The notes below the pieces were generated by a model, which saw only the letters and a program-made list of their open reading frames with translations, was not told the origin of the DNA and searched no databases. Positions 1 to 8,384 of a stretch of DNA of 64,000 bases are shown here, piece by piece; the first letter of the stretch is position 1, and every line of letters starts with the position of its first letter. The DNA lies in the NCBI RefSeq assembly GCF_000622225.1, contig NZ_JHWD01000003.1, forward strand, positions 248,001 to 312,000, read 5' to 3'. The stretch is from Roseomonas mucosa ATCC BAA-692 (GTDB lineage Bacteria > Pseudomonadota > Alphaproteobacteria > Acetobacterales > Acetobacteraceae). The translations under genes and the position numbers were made by a program.

Positions 1-1
1 G

Positions 2-322
2 CGCTATGCCGTGAAGGCGCAGGTCGGCGGCAAGATGGCCCAGCTCGGCGCCCGGCTGGTGGACAGCACCGCCAAGCAGATGGCCGACCAGTTCTTCGAC
101 CGCTTCGCCGCCAATATCGGCGTGCCGGAACCGGAGGAAGTGGCCGCCAGCGCCGCCGCCACCCCTGTCGAATCCCCCGTTCCCAAGGCCGCAGACAGCG
201 CCGTGAGCGGCCTGGCCCTTGTACGCGCCATGATGCCGCGCGAATTCCTGGGGCAGAGCATGATCTTCTGGGGCGGGCTGGTCGTCTGGCTCCTGATGAT
301 GGCGCTGATCTTCCTCGGCTGA
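2..322 (+). CDS. coxG: CoxG-like SRPBCC protein, 5' truncated by the window edge
   Basis: Only the C-terminal part is present; the frame is open from base 2 and the true start lies upstream. Near the beginning the protein reads VGGKMAQLGARLVDSTAK, the typical end of the SRPBCC domain of CoxG proteins, followed by an Ala/Pro-rich linker and a hydrophobic C-terminal segment (about 22 residues ending LIFLG). CoxG is known to help attach CO dehydrogenase to the membrane, and the C-terminal hydrophobic segment fits that role. It is followed after 28 bases by the CoxD-like gene, so it should belong to the same operon. The catalytic coxM/S/L genes are not in view and would be expected upstream. Confidence 0.8.
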   Translation, partial: RYAVKAQVGGKMAQLGARLVDSTAKQMADQFFDRFAANIGVPEPEEVAASAAATPVESPVPKAADSAVSGLALVRAMMPREFLGQSMIFWGGLVVWLLMMALIFLG

Positions 323-350
323 GGCTTCCCCATACCGTGACATCCGCGAC

Positions 351-1292
351 GTGAACGGCGAGACCCCTCCCCCCGGTATCCCCGGCAGCCCCTCCTGGCC
401 ACGCGACGTGGCCGATACGCGGCGGCTCCTGGCGGAAGGCGGCTATGTGGCCGACGCCGCCCTGGCGACCTCGGTGCATCTCGCCCTGCGGATGGGCCGC
501 CCGCTCTTCCTGGAAGGGGAGCCCGGCACCGGCAAGACGGAGATCGCCAAGGTCCTGGCTGCCCGGCTGCCGCGCCGGCTGGTGCGGCTGCAATGCTATG
601 ACGGGCTCGACCTGAACGCCGCGGCCTATGAGTGGGACCACGCCAAGCAGCTCATGGCGATCCGCCTCGCGGAAGCCTCCGGCAGTGCGGACGATGCGGC
701 GGCGCTGGAGCGCGGCCTCTACGACCGCCGCTTCCTGCAGGAACGCCCGCTGCTCTCCGCCCTGGAGGGCAGCCCCGCCGTGCTGCTGATCGACGAGCTG
801 GACCGCGCCGACGAGCCCTTCGAGGCCTTCCTGCTGGAGATCCTGGCCGACAACCAGATCACCGTGCCGGAACTGGGCACGATCCGCGCCCAGGTGCCGC
901 CGGTGGTGATCATCACCTCCAACCGGACGCGGGAGGTGCATGACGCCATCCGCCGCCGCTGCCTCTACCACTGGGTGGACTACCCGGACGCGGCGCGGGA
1001 GCGCGCGATCCTGGAGGCCCGCGCCCCCGGCCTCTCGGAGCGCCTGTCGCGCGAGGTCGTAGGTTTCGTCCAGGCGCTGCGGCGCGGTCCGGACTGGTTC
1101 AAGCTGCCCGGCGTGGCGGAAACCATCGACTGGGCCCGTGCCCTCGCCGCCCTGGGCGCACGGGAGCTGGAACCGGCCCTGGTCGAGGAAACGCTGGGCG
1201 TCCTGCTGAAGTACCAGGACGACATCGCCCGGCTGCGCGGCGAGGAGGCGGCGCAGCTGCTGGCGGAGGCCCGGCAGGTTGCCGAGGCCTGA
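351..1292 (+). CDS. coxD: MoxR-family AAA+ ATPase, CoxD-like
   Basis: A 313-residue AAA+ ATPase with GTG start. Walker A is GEPGTGKT at residues 56-63 and Walker B is VLLIDELD at about 144-151; an Asn sensor (ITSNRTREVHDAIRRRC) follows. These are the marks of the MoxR group. CoxD in Oligotropha is a chaperone-like ATPase needed to build the Cu-S-Mo centre of CO dehydrogenase; in other organisms such ATPases work with a VWA partner to mature a target enzyme. The next gene is exactly such a VWA protein and overlaps this one by 14 bases. Which molybdoenzyme it serves cannot be told from the window. Confidence 0.87.
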   Translation: MNGETPPPGIPGSPSWPRDVADTRRLLAEGGYVADAALATSVHLALRMGRPLFLEGEPGTGKTEIAKVLAARLPRRLVRLQCYDGLDLNAAAYEWDHAKQLMAIRLAEASGSADDAAALERGLYDRRFLQERPLLSALEGSPAVLLIDELDRADEPFEAFLLEILADNQITVPELGTIRAQVPPVVIITSNRTREVHDAIRRRCLYHWVDYPDAARERAILEARAPGLSERLSREVVGFVQALRRGPDWFKLPGVAETIDWARALAALGARELEPALVEETLGVLLKYQDDIARLRGEEAAQLLAEARQVAEA

Positions 1293-2508
1293 AGCCGCCG
1301 AGGATGAGCCCTCCGGTGCCGAATTCGCCGGCAACCTGATCGGCTTCGCCCGGCTGCTGCGCCGGGCGGGCCTGCCCGTCGGCCCGGCGGAAAGCCTCGC
1401 CGCCGCCGAGGCCCTGTTCATCACCGGGATCGCCGAGCGCGACACGGTGCGCGCCGCGCTGCGCGCCACGTTGTTGCACGCCCACGACCATCATGAGGTC
1501 TTCGACGGCGCCTTCGACCTCTGGTGGCGCGCCCCCGGCCTGCCCCTGGGCGGCGGGGAGGCCGGGACCGAGGCCACGGAGCGCCTGCCCGCCGCGCGGC
1601 GCCTGGCCGAGGCCCTGGCGTCGAACCGCGACCCCGCAGGGGGCGAGCGGGAGGACAAGCCGGAGGAGGCCAGCCTCTCGGTCAGCGCCGCGGAGCGGCT
1701 GGGCCAGCTCGATTTCGAGGCGATGAGCGCCGAGGAGATCGCCGCCGCCAAGCGGGAGATCCGCCGCCTCGCCCTGCCGCTCGCCGCGCGTCCGACCCGG
1801 CGCTTCCGGCCCGACCCGCACGGGCCGCGCAGCGACCTGCGCGCCACGGTGCGGGCCAGCCTGCGCCGGGGCGGCGAGATCCTGGCCATCGAGCGCCGCC
1901 GGAGGATGGAGCGGTCGCCGCCGCTGGTGGCGATCTGCGACATCTCCGGCTCCATGGCGCGTTATGCCCAGGTGCTGGTGCATTTCCTCCATGCGGTGAC
2001 CAATGATCGCGACCGGGTGCATACCTTCCTCTTCGGCACGCGGCTGACCAATGTGACGCGGCAGCTTCGCCACCGCGATCCGGAGGTCGCCTTCCAGATG
2101 GTCGGCCGCACCGCGCCGGACTGGTCCGGCGGTACGCGGATCGGCGAGGCGCTGGAGCATTTCAACCGCGACTGGGCCCGGCGCGTACTGGGCCAGGGCG
2201 CCGTGGTGCTGCTGATCACCGATGGGCTCGACCGCGCTGGCGGCGAAGGGCTGGGCGAGGCGGCGGAACGGCTGGCGCATTCCTGCCGACGGCTGATCTG
2301 GCTGAATCCGCTGTTGCGCTATGCCGGGTTCCAACCCAGGTCCCAGGGCATCCGGGCGCTGTTGCCGCATGTCCACGAGCATCGCCCGGTGCATAATCTC
2401 GACAGCCTGCGCGCGCTGGTGGAGGCGCTGTCCGCCCAGGGTGGCTCCTCGGGCGGCCCACCCCGCGATGCCGCACCCCATAAGGCCAGGCCAAGGAGGC
2501 CCGCATGA
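1279..2508 (+). CDS. coxE: VWA-domain protein, CoxE-like
   Basis: A 409-residue protein with a TTG start inside the end of the preceding ATPase gene. The C-terminal half is a von Willebrand factor A domain with an intact metal-ion-dependent adhesion motif DISGS at about residues 221-225, and the later strand VVLLITDGLDRAGGEG. The N-terminal half is the helical region usual in CoxE proteins. CoxE pairs with the MoxR ATPase CoxD in maturation of CO dehydrogenase or related molybdenum hydroxylases. The TTG start is chosen because it precedes the conserved EFAGNLIGFARLLRRAGLPV region; the exact start is uncertain. The next gene begins at an ATGA overlap. Confidence 0.85.
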   Translation: MPRPEAAEDEPSGAEFAGNLIGFARLLRRAGLPVGPAESLAAAEALFITGIAERDTVRAALRATLLHAHDHHEVFDGAFDLWWRAPGLPLGGGEAGTEATERLPAARRLAEALASNRDPAGGEREDKPEEASLSVSAAERLGQLDFEAMSAEEIAAAKREIRRLALPLAARPTRRFRPDPHGPRSDLRATVRASLRRGGEILAIERRRRMERSPPLVAICDISGSMARYAQVLVHFLHAVTNDRDRVHTFLFGTRLTNVTRQLRHRDPEVAFQMVGRTAPDWSGGTRIGEALEHFNRDWARRVLGQGAVVLLITDGLDRAGGEGLGEAAERLAHSCRRLIWLNPLLRYAGFQPRSQGIRALLPHVHEHRPVHNLDSLRALVEALSAQGGSSGGPPRDAAPHKARPRRPA

Positions 2509-2849
2509 GCGATACCCCCGTGATGGGTGAGGACATCCTGGCCGCCGCCGAGGCCTGGCGGCGGGAGGGCGAGGAGGTGGCCCTGGCCACGGTGGTGGAG
2601 ACCTGGGGCTCCTCCCCCCGGCCGCCCGGCTCCCGCCTCGCGGTCAGCGGCTCCGGCCGCCTCGCCGGTTCCGTGTCCGGCGGCTGCATCGAGGGCGCGG
2701 TGGCCGAGGTGGCGCAGGCGGTGATGCGCGACGGCGTGCCCCAGCTGCTGGATTTCGGCATTTCCGACGAGCGCGCCTGGGAGGTCGGCCTCGCCTGCGG
2801 CGGCAAGCTCAAGGTCTTCGTGGAACGCCTCGGGGAGCAACGCGGGTGA
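2505..2849 (+). CDS. XdhC/CoxI N-terminal-domain protein
   Basis: A 114-residue protein corresponding only to the N-terminal XdhC_CoxI domain. Seen motifs are LATVVETWGSSPRPPGSRLA and SVSGGCIEGAV; the Cys in GGCIEG is conserved in the family. XdhC proteins bind molybdenum cofactor and sulfurate it before insertion into xanthine-oxidase-type enzymes. The gene has an excellent ribosome site (aaggaggcccgc before ATG) and overlaps coxE by four bases. The second half of XdhC is the next gene, so this is a split arrangement rather than a truncated pseudogene: both pieces have intact starts and ends and overlap by four bases. Confidence 0.87.
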   Translation: MSDTPVMGEDILAAAEAWRREGEEVALATVVETWGSSPRPPGSRLAVSGSGRLAGSVSGGCIEGAVAEVAQAVMRDGVPQLLDFGISDERAWEVGLACGGKLKVFVERLGEQRG

Positions 2850-3553
2850 GGACGGACATCTTCGCGCGGCTGCGCGCCGCCCAGGCGGAGAAACGCCCGG
2901 TCGCCCTGCTGACCCGCCTGCCGGACGGGGCGCAGCGCCTCTGGGGCGCCGGCGAGGATACGGAGGACATCGCGCCCGGACTGGCCGAGGCCGCCCGCGC
3001 CGCGCTGGCCGGGGATGCGGCGCGCATGGCCGAGGTGGCCGGGGAGAGCTGGTTCGTCCATCCGCACAACCCGCCGCTGCGGCTGATCCTGGTGGGCGCG
3101 GTGCATATCGCCCAGGCGCTGGTGCCGATGGCGGTGGCTGCGGGCTTCGCCGTGGCGGTGGTGGACCCGCGCCGTGCCTTCGCCACGGAGGAGCGCTTCG
3201 CGAAGGGGGCCGCGCTGATCCATGAATGGCCGGACGACGCCATGGCCCTGCTGGGCCCGGACGCGCGCAGCGCCGTGGTGACGCTGACCCATGACCCGAA
3301 ATTCGACGACGCCGCGCTGGACGCGGCCCTGCGCAGCGAGGCCTTCTACATCGGTGCGCTGGGCAGCCGCCGCACCCATGCGAAGCGCCTCGCCCGCCTC
3401 GCCGAGCTGGGCCATGGCGAGGCCGCGGCGGCCCGCATCCATGCGCCGGTCGGGCTGAACATCGGCGCCGTCACCGCGCCGGAGATCGCGGTCTCCATCC
3501 TGGCCGAGATCGTGGCGGTGCGCCGAGGCGCCACGCTCGGGCAAAGGACGTGA
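2846..3553 (+). CDS. XdhC Rossmann-domain protein (C-terminal half of XdhC)
   Basis: A 235-residue protein with GTG start, overlapping the preceding gene by four bases. It has the Rossmann fold of the XdhC C-terminal domain: LRLILVGAVHIAQALVPMA, then AVAVVDPRRAFATEERF, and YIGALGSRRTHAKRLARL near the end. Together with the upstream small protein it should form a complete XdhC-type cofactor sulfuration and insertion factor. The family usually carries both domains in one 270-350 residue chain; split versions are also common in CoxF/CoxI-type clusters. Its stop overlaps the GTG start of the following molybdopterin gene. Confidence 0.87.
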   Translation: MRTDIFARLRAAQAEKRPVALLTRLPDGAQRLWGAGEDTEDIAPGLAEAARAALAGDAARMAEVAGESWFVHPHNPPLRLILVGAVHIAQALVPMAVAAGFAVAVVDPRRAFATEERFAKGAALIHEWPDDAMALLGPDARSAVVTLTHDPKFDDAALDAALRSEAFYIGALGSRRTHAKRLARLAELGHGEAAAARIHAPVGLNIGAVTAPEIAVSILAEIVAVRRGATLGQRT

Positions 3554-5181
3554 TCTTCGGCCTCACCCCGCTGGAGGACGCGGCCGGCGCCATTCTGGCG
3601 CATACCCACCGCCTGCCGGGGCGCGTGCTGAAGAAGGGCACGGTGCTGGACCATGCCGCGCTCGAAGCCCTGGCGGCGGCCGGGGAGAGCGCGGTCATCG
3701 CCGCGCGGCTGGAGCCGGGCGACGTGCCGGAGGACGAGGCGGCGAGCCGGCTGGCCGAGGCGCTGCTGCGGCCCGGCCTCACCCGTTCCCGCGCCGCGAC
3801 CGGGCGCGTGAACCTTTTTGCCGCCGGGCCGGGCCTGCTGGCGCTGGACGTGGCGCTGATCGACCGGCTGAACACGCTGGACGAGAGCCTGACGCTCGCC
3901 ACCCAGCCAACCTATGCCCCGCTTTCGGCGCGGGAGATGGCGGCCACCATCAAGGTCATCCCCTTCGCCGTGCCGGGCGCGGTGCTGGCCGAGGCCGAGG
4001 CGCTGGCCCGGGCCGGCCATGCCCTGTCCTTTCACCCCTATCGCCCGCTGCGCGCCGGGCTGGTGATGAGCCACCTGCCGGGGATGAAGCCCGGCATCCT
4101 GGACAACACGCTGGAGGCCACGCGGGCGCGGATCGCGGCGGTGGGCGGCGAGCTCCTTCCCGCCGAGCGCGTGCCGCATGACGAGGCCGCCATCGCCGGG
4201 GCCCTGCGCCGCCTGCGCGCGGCGGGGGCGGAGCTGCTGATGGTGATCGGCGCCTCGGCCGTGGTGGACCGGCGCGATATCGGCCCGGCCGCCATCACCC
4301 GGGCGGGCGGCGAGATCGCGCATTTCGGCATGCCGGTGGACCCGGGGAACCTGCTTTGCCTGGGCAGCCTGGATGGGCTTCCGGCCCTGGTCCTGCCCGG
4401 CTGTGCCCGCAGCCCGGCGCTGAACGGCTTCGACTGGGTGCTCCAGCGCCTCGCCGCCGGCATCCCGGTGACCGGGCGCGACATCCAGCGGCTGGGAGCG
4501 GGCGGGCTGCTGATGGAGATCGAGACCCGACCCCTGCCCCGCGCCGCCGCCGGACGGGCCGAGCCGCTGCCGCGCCCCGGGCACCGCCCCGTGGCCGCGC
4601 TGGTGCTCGCCGCCGGCCTGTCGCGGCGCATGGGGCCGGTGAACAAGCTGCTGGCCGGGGATGCCGCCGGGCGGCCCATGATCGCCCGCACGGTGGACCA
4701 TGTCCTGGCCAGCCGGGCCGAGCCGGTGATCGTGGTGACCGGCCACGAGCGCGAGCGCGTGGAGGCCGCCCTGGCCGGGCGCCCGGTCCGCTTCGTGCAC
4801 GCGCCCGATCATGCCGAGGGGCTTTCCGCCTCGCTCCGTGCCGGGCTGGGGGCGGTTCCGGAGGAATGCGAGGGCGTCCTGGTCTGCCTCGGCGACATGC
4901 CGCTGGTCGGACCCGGCACGTTGGACCGCATCCTGGATGGCTTCGACCCGGCGGCGGGCCGGAGCGTGGTGCAACCCGTCCATGAGGGACAGCCGGGCAA
5001 TCCGGTCCTCTGGGGCCGGGAGTTCTTTGCCGAGATCGGTGCCCTGTGCGGCGACCGCGGGGCACGCGGGCTGCTGGCCCGCCATGCCGCCCGGCTGGCC
5101 GCCGTCCCTGTCACGGAGGATTCCGTGCTGCGCGACTTCGACACGCCGGAGGCCCTGGCCCGGCTGGATGCCCCGGCCTGA
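3550..5181 (+). CDS. Fused molybdopterin-binding (MoeA-like) and MobA/MocA-like nucleotidyltransferase
   Basis: A 543-residue two-domain protein, GTG start overlapping the previous stop. Residues 1 to about 335 resemble the MoeA-like molybdopterin-binding fold (GASAVVDRRDIGPAAI; MPVDPGNLLCLG). From about residue 348 a nucleotidyltransferase domain begins with LAAGLSRRMG and NKLL, followed by the metal-binding strand VCLGDMPLV. MocA-type enzymes add CMP to molybdopterin to give the cytosine dinucleotide cofactor used by xanthine-oxidase-family enzymes such as CO dehydrogenase. Position at the end of a cox maturation operon supports CMP transfer rather than GMP transfer, but that specificity is an inference. 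Confidence 0.85.
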   Translation: MIFGLTPLEDAAGAILAHTHRLPGRVLKKGTVLDHAALEALAAAGESAVIAARLEPGDVPEDEAASRLAEALLRPGLTRSRAATGRVNLFAAGPGLLALDVALIDRLNTLDESLTLATQPTYAPLSAREMAATIKVIPFAVPGAVLAEAEALARAGHALSFHPYRPLRAGLVMSHLPGMKPGILDNTLEATRARIAAVGGELLPAERVPHDEAAIAGALRRLRAAGAELLMVIGASAVVDRRDIGPAAITRAGGEIAHFGMPVDPGNLLCLGSLDGLPALVLPGCARSPALNGFDWVLQRLAAGIPVTGRDIQRLGAGGLLMEIETRPLPRAAAGRAEPLPRPGHRPVAALVLAAGLSRRMGPVNKLLAGDAAGRPMIARTVDHVLASRAEPVIVVTGHERERVEAALAGRPVRFVHAPDHAEGLSASLRAGLGAVPEECEGVLVCLGDMPLVGPGTLDRILDGFDPAAGRSVVQPVHEGQPGNPVLWGREFFAEIGALCGDRGARGLLARHAARLAAVPVTEDSVLRDFDTPEALARLDAPA

Positions 5182-5628
5182 GACGGGTGGTGGAATGCCG
5201 TGGTCCCTGGGCACGGGAGAGCTTGGACGGACGGCGCGGGGCCGGAAGCGTTCCGCCTTTCCGCTTTCGCGGGGCGGGGCGGGCTGCCAGATGGGTTTCT
5301 TTAACGTTTTAGGATTTTAGACTTTTATCCGTCCGGATGGGGGCCGCTCCAGCTCTTCCCCGTTGCGGGTGATGCCGCGGCGGCGGGTGCGTGCGGCACC
5401 CGGCCATCCCTGGTGTCGGGAACCGGTTCGAGAACACTGCGGCGATGGGCCGCCGGAGATCGCCACCTGTGACGTGCCGGTAGGAGCTGCGGATCATGCG
5501 GCGGCGTGGTGGTGCGTTGATTTTATTCCTATGGCATGGGAATGGGCGGAGAGCAAGGGCAGTTTCCGGAACCGCGCCTTGGCATGGGATGCCGCCCCGG
5601 AAGGGTCATCCCCTTCCGGGGCCGCTGT
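5182..5628. other. Gene-free stretch with a low-GC patch
   Basis: This 447-base gap separates the plus-strand molybdopterin gene from the minus-strand hydrolase operon. No reading frame in it resembles a known protein. It contains an A/T-rich patch at about 5291-5330 that stands out in this GC-rich sequence, a 10-base perfect palindrome gaaccggttc at 5420-5429, and a second T-rich spot near 5519-5530. A stem-loop lies at its right end. It could be degraded DNA or hold a promoter, but nothing specific can be claimed. Confidence 0.5.
5594..5622 (-). terminator. Stem-loop at the end of the metallohydrolase operon
   Basis: A perfect 12-base-pair stem (arms 5594-5605 and 5611-5622, core ccccggaaggg) with a five-base loop sits 6 bases beyond the stop of the M81 gene. 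It lacks a clear U-tract, so it may act as a GC-rich terminator or an mRNA 3'-end protector. Confidence 0.5.
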
Positions 5629-7128
5629 TCAGCCCGTCACCGCATTCGCGCCCGGCTTCAGCCGCACACCCGGACGGATGTGTCGGAAGGGCAGGGTCGA
5701 GGGGTCGGCCACCACCGGCCCCGGCGCCACGGCCACCAGCACGCGCCCGGCGATAGGCTGGAAATCCGCGCGGAAATGCACGCTGGATTTCAGTGCCAGG
5801 ATGCGCTCCGCCGCCGGGTCCACGCCGAAATGCCGGATCAACGCCTGGTCCAGCGCCTGCATCTTGCGGCTGGTGACGATCACCTTCACCCCGCCCACGG
5901 CCAGCAGGGCCGAGGGGCCGAGATCGACCCGGTTGCCCTTCGCCATCGGCCCGGTGCAGGTGAAGCGGCCGTCCGACAGACGCGCCACCAGCCCGGTCAC
6001 CTCCGCCGGGGCGCCATCGGTTTTGCCGCCGAGGGCGAGGGTGACGGCGGCCCCCTCGCCCGCCGCATGCAGCGCCGCGGCGCTTTCGGCATCGTTGATC
6101 AGCGCGACGGTGGCATCCTGTGCATCCTGGCGCACCAGTTCCCGCAGCAGCCCGGTCGTGTCGCCATGGCCGCCGCCGCCGGGATTGTCCTGCGTGTCGG
6201 CGATCACCACGGGGCCGTTGATCTCCCGCGACAGGCGGATGGCGGTGGCGACGGCCTCGGCGGCGTCGAGCAGGTCGGGCACGAAATCCGCCTCCCGCCG
6301 GGCGAGATCGGCGAGGAAGCCCTCGGCGGCGGTGTCGGCGGTCTCCTGGCTCTCGGCATAGGCGGCGACGGCCATGCCGCAATCGGCGAAATCGGCATAG
6401 GGGAAGCCGAAGCAGAAGCCGAGCTCCACCACGCCCGGCACCGCCGCCTCCAGCCGCGCCCGCTCCGCCATGACATCGGCCATGGGCGAGACCAGCGTGC
6501 ATTGCCCGGTGATCGGGGTCCAGTAATCCGCCTGCCGGAAGCTCTTCGCGAAGGGCGCGCCGCGCGCGATGCGGCGGAGCAGCAGCTCCACCGTCCGGGC
6601 GCCGCATTCCGCGCCGTCCACATGCGGATAGGTGCGGTAGGGCACGAGGATGTCGCTGTGCGCCACCATGGCGGCGGTCAGGTTGGCGTGGGGGTCCAGG
6701 CTGGCGCCGATCGGGATGTCGCCAGCGACGGCGCGGAAGCGGCGCAGCAGCTCGCCCTCCGCATCACCGAAGCCCTCGGCCACCATGGCGCCGTGCAGCT
6801 CCAGGTAGATCGCGTCCAGCGGCCCCTGCGCCATGGCGTCCTGCAGGTCGTGCAGCAGCAGCGCCGCCATGCGCTCGAAGGCCTCGGGCGTGAGGGGGCC
6901 GGAAGGGCCGGTGGTGGCCCAGCTCAGCGGCGCCACCGCGATGCCCCGGGCCTCGGCGGCGCGGATGGCTCCGGCGGCCGGGAAGCTGGTCGGGCGGATC
7001 ACCTCCAGCATCGTGGCCGGGCGTTGCAGCGGCGGCGCCCCGCCGGGGGCCAGGAAATCCGCCCAGGTCGCCGGGCGCGGGGCGAAGGAATGGCTTTCGT
7101 GCTGGAAGCCGCCGATGGCGATACGCAT
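5629..7128 (-). CDS. M81 family metallopeptidase (microcystinase C / MlrC-like)
   Basis: A 499-residue protein. The N-terminal part holds the DUF1485/MlrC motifs GGFQHESHSFAP at the very start, LELHGAMV, LDPHANLTAAMV and DTQDNPGGGGHGDT, which supply the presumed zinc ligands. MlrC was named from microcystin degradation, where it cleaves linear peptide products, but most homologues have unknown substrates. The ATG at 7128 is chosen because it starts directly at the conserved MRIAIGGFQHES. It is the last gene of a three-gene operon, 5 bases after a carbamoylase-type M20 enzyme, so the natural substrate may be a modified amino acid or peptide; that is an inference. Confidence 0.87.
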   Translation of the reverse strand: MRIAIGGFQHESHSFAPRPATWADFLAPGGAPPLQRPATMLEVIRPTSFPAAGAIRAAEARGIAVAPLSWATTGPSGPLTPEAFERMAALLLHDLQDAMAQGPLDAIYLELHGAMVAEGFGDAEGELLRRFRAVAGDIPIGASLDPHANLTAAMVAHSDILVPYRTYPHVDGAECGARTVELLLRRIARGAPFAKSFRQADYWTPITGQCTLVSPMADVMAERARLEAAVPGVVELGFCFGFPYADFADCGMAVAAYAESQETADTAAEGFLADLARREADFVPDLLDAAEAVATAIRLSREINGPVVIADTQDNPGGGGHGDTTGLLRELVRQDAQDATVALINDAESAAALHAAGEGAAVTLALGGKTDGAPAEVTGLVARLSDGRFTCTGPMAKGNRVDLGPSALLAVGGVKVIVTSRKMQALDQALIRHFGVDPAAERILALKSSVHFRADFQPIAGRVLVAVAPGPVVADPSTLPFRHIRPGVRLKPGANAVTG

Positions 7129-7133
7129 GGTCC

Positions 7134-8384
7134 TCAGCCCCTCGAAACGCCGGCCGTGGCCAGCACCGCATCGGCCAGCACGCTGGCCCCGGCCTCGGCC
7201 CATTCCGGCGTGATGCTCTCTTCCTCGTTGTGGCTGATGCCGCCATGGCAGGGCACCCAGACGAAGCCGGTCGGCACCTTCTGCGCCACATAGACCGCGT
7301 CGTGCCCGATGCCGGTCGCCATGTCCCTGTGGCGGTAGCCGCGCCGCCGGGCGGCCTCGCGCAGCCGCTCCGCCAGTTCCGGCGCGAAGGGCGTGTGCGG
7401 CGAGTACCAGAAGTCCTCGACCTCGACCTCGACGCCGCGCCGTGCCGCCACCTCGGCGCCCCGGGCCTTCAGCGCATCGGCCATGCCCTTCAGCGCCTCC
7501 GGGTCGCCATGGCGCATGTCCACGCTGAACCAGGTCTCGGAGGGCACGACGTTGCGCGAGGAAGGCGTGACCTTCACCACGCCCACCGTGCCGCGCCCGT
7601 CGCCCCCGGCGGCCAGGGCGATCTCCTCCACCGCCTGCATCAGGATGGCGGCCGCGACGAGGGAGTCGCGCCGCCCCTGCATCTGCCCGCCGCCATGCGA
7701 GTCGGCGCCGCGCACCGTCACCTCCAGCCAGTGCTGCGCCAGGGCATGGGTCACGATGGCCATGTCCATCCCCTCGCGCTCCAGCACCGGCCCCTGCTCG
7801 ATATGCAGCTCGAAATAGGCGCCGAGCTTCCGGAGGTCGGCGGGATCGGCCTCGCCCTTCCAGCCGATGGCCTCCAGCGCGTCGCCGAAGCGGGCGCCCC
7901 CGGCATCGCGCTTGTCGAGGATCTCCTGCTCCGTGAAGATCCCCATGGCCGCGCCGCTGCCCATCATCGGCGGGGAGAAGCGGGCGCCTTCCTCGTTGGT
8001 CCAGTTGACCAGCACGACCGGCGCCTCGGTCTCGATGCCGGCCTCGTCGAGCGCCCGCATCACCTCCAGGCCCGCCAGCACGCCCAGCACGCCGTCGAAC
8101 TTGCCGCCGGTGGGCTGGGTGTCGAGATGCGAGCCCATGGCCACGGCGGGACGCGACGGGTCCCGCCCTTCCCGCCGCAGCACCATGTTGCCCAGCCGGT
8201 CGGTGGTGACGGTGAGGCCGATCGCCTCGCCCCAGCGGGCCAGGAGCTTCCGCCCCTCGCCATCCTCGGCGGTCAGGGTCTGGCGGTTGCAGCCGCCCTT
8301 CGCCGTGCCGCCGATCCGCGCCATCTCCATCAGCGAGTCCCAGAGCCGCGTGCCGGAGACGGGAAGGTTGCTGCTGGCGCTCAT
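7134..8384 (-). CDS. M20 family Zn-dependent hydrolase, N-carbamoyl-L-amino-acid hydrolase / beta-ureidopropionase type
   Basis: A 416-residue enzyme of the hydantoinase/carbamoylase branch of M20 peptidases. Motifs in order: GSHLDTQPTGGKFDG (first His/Asp metal ligands), NWTNEEGARF (catalytic Glu and ligand), FELHIEQGPVLE, ADSHGGGQMQ, and near the end VPCHGGISHNEEES. These enzymes hydrolyse N-carbamoyl amino acids or ureido compounds. The ATG at 8384 overlaps the stop of the upstream M20 deacylase by four bases (ATGA), showing translational coupling. Allantoate amidohydrolase or ureidoglycolate hydrolase activity is possible; the sequence alone does not decide. Confidence 0.88.
   Translation of the reverse strand: MSASSNLPVSGTRLWDSLMEMARIGGTAKGGCNRQTLTAEDGEGRKLLARWGEAIGLTVTTDRLGNMVLRREGRDPSRPAVAMGSHLDTQPTGGKFDGVLGVLAGLEVMRALDEAGIETEAPVVLVNWTNEEGARFSPPMMGSGAAMGIFTEQEILDKRDAGGARFGDALEAIGWKGEADPADLRKLGAYFELHIEQGPVLEREGMDMAIVTHALAQHWLEVTVRGADSHGGGQMQGRRDSLVAAAILMQAVEEIALAAGGDGRGTVGVVKVTPSSRNVVPSETWFSVDMRHGDPEALKGMADALKARGAEVAARRGVEVEVEDFWYSPHTPFAPELAERLREAARRRGYRHRDMATGIGHDAVYVAQKVPTGFVWVPCHGGISHNEEESITPEWAEAGASVLADAVLATAGVSRG

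Noticed and set aside
5420-5429. Palindrome gaaccggttc as an operator
   Set aside because: A related aaccggttcggga sequence occurs near 9893 without regulatory context, and a single 10-base palindrome is weak evidence.
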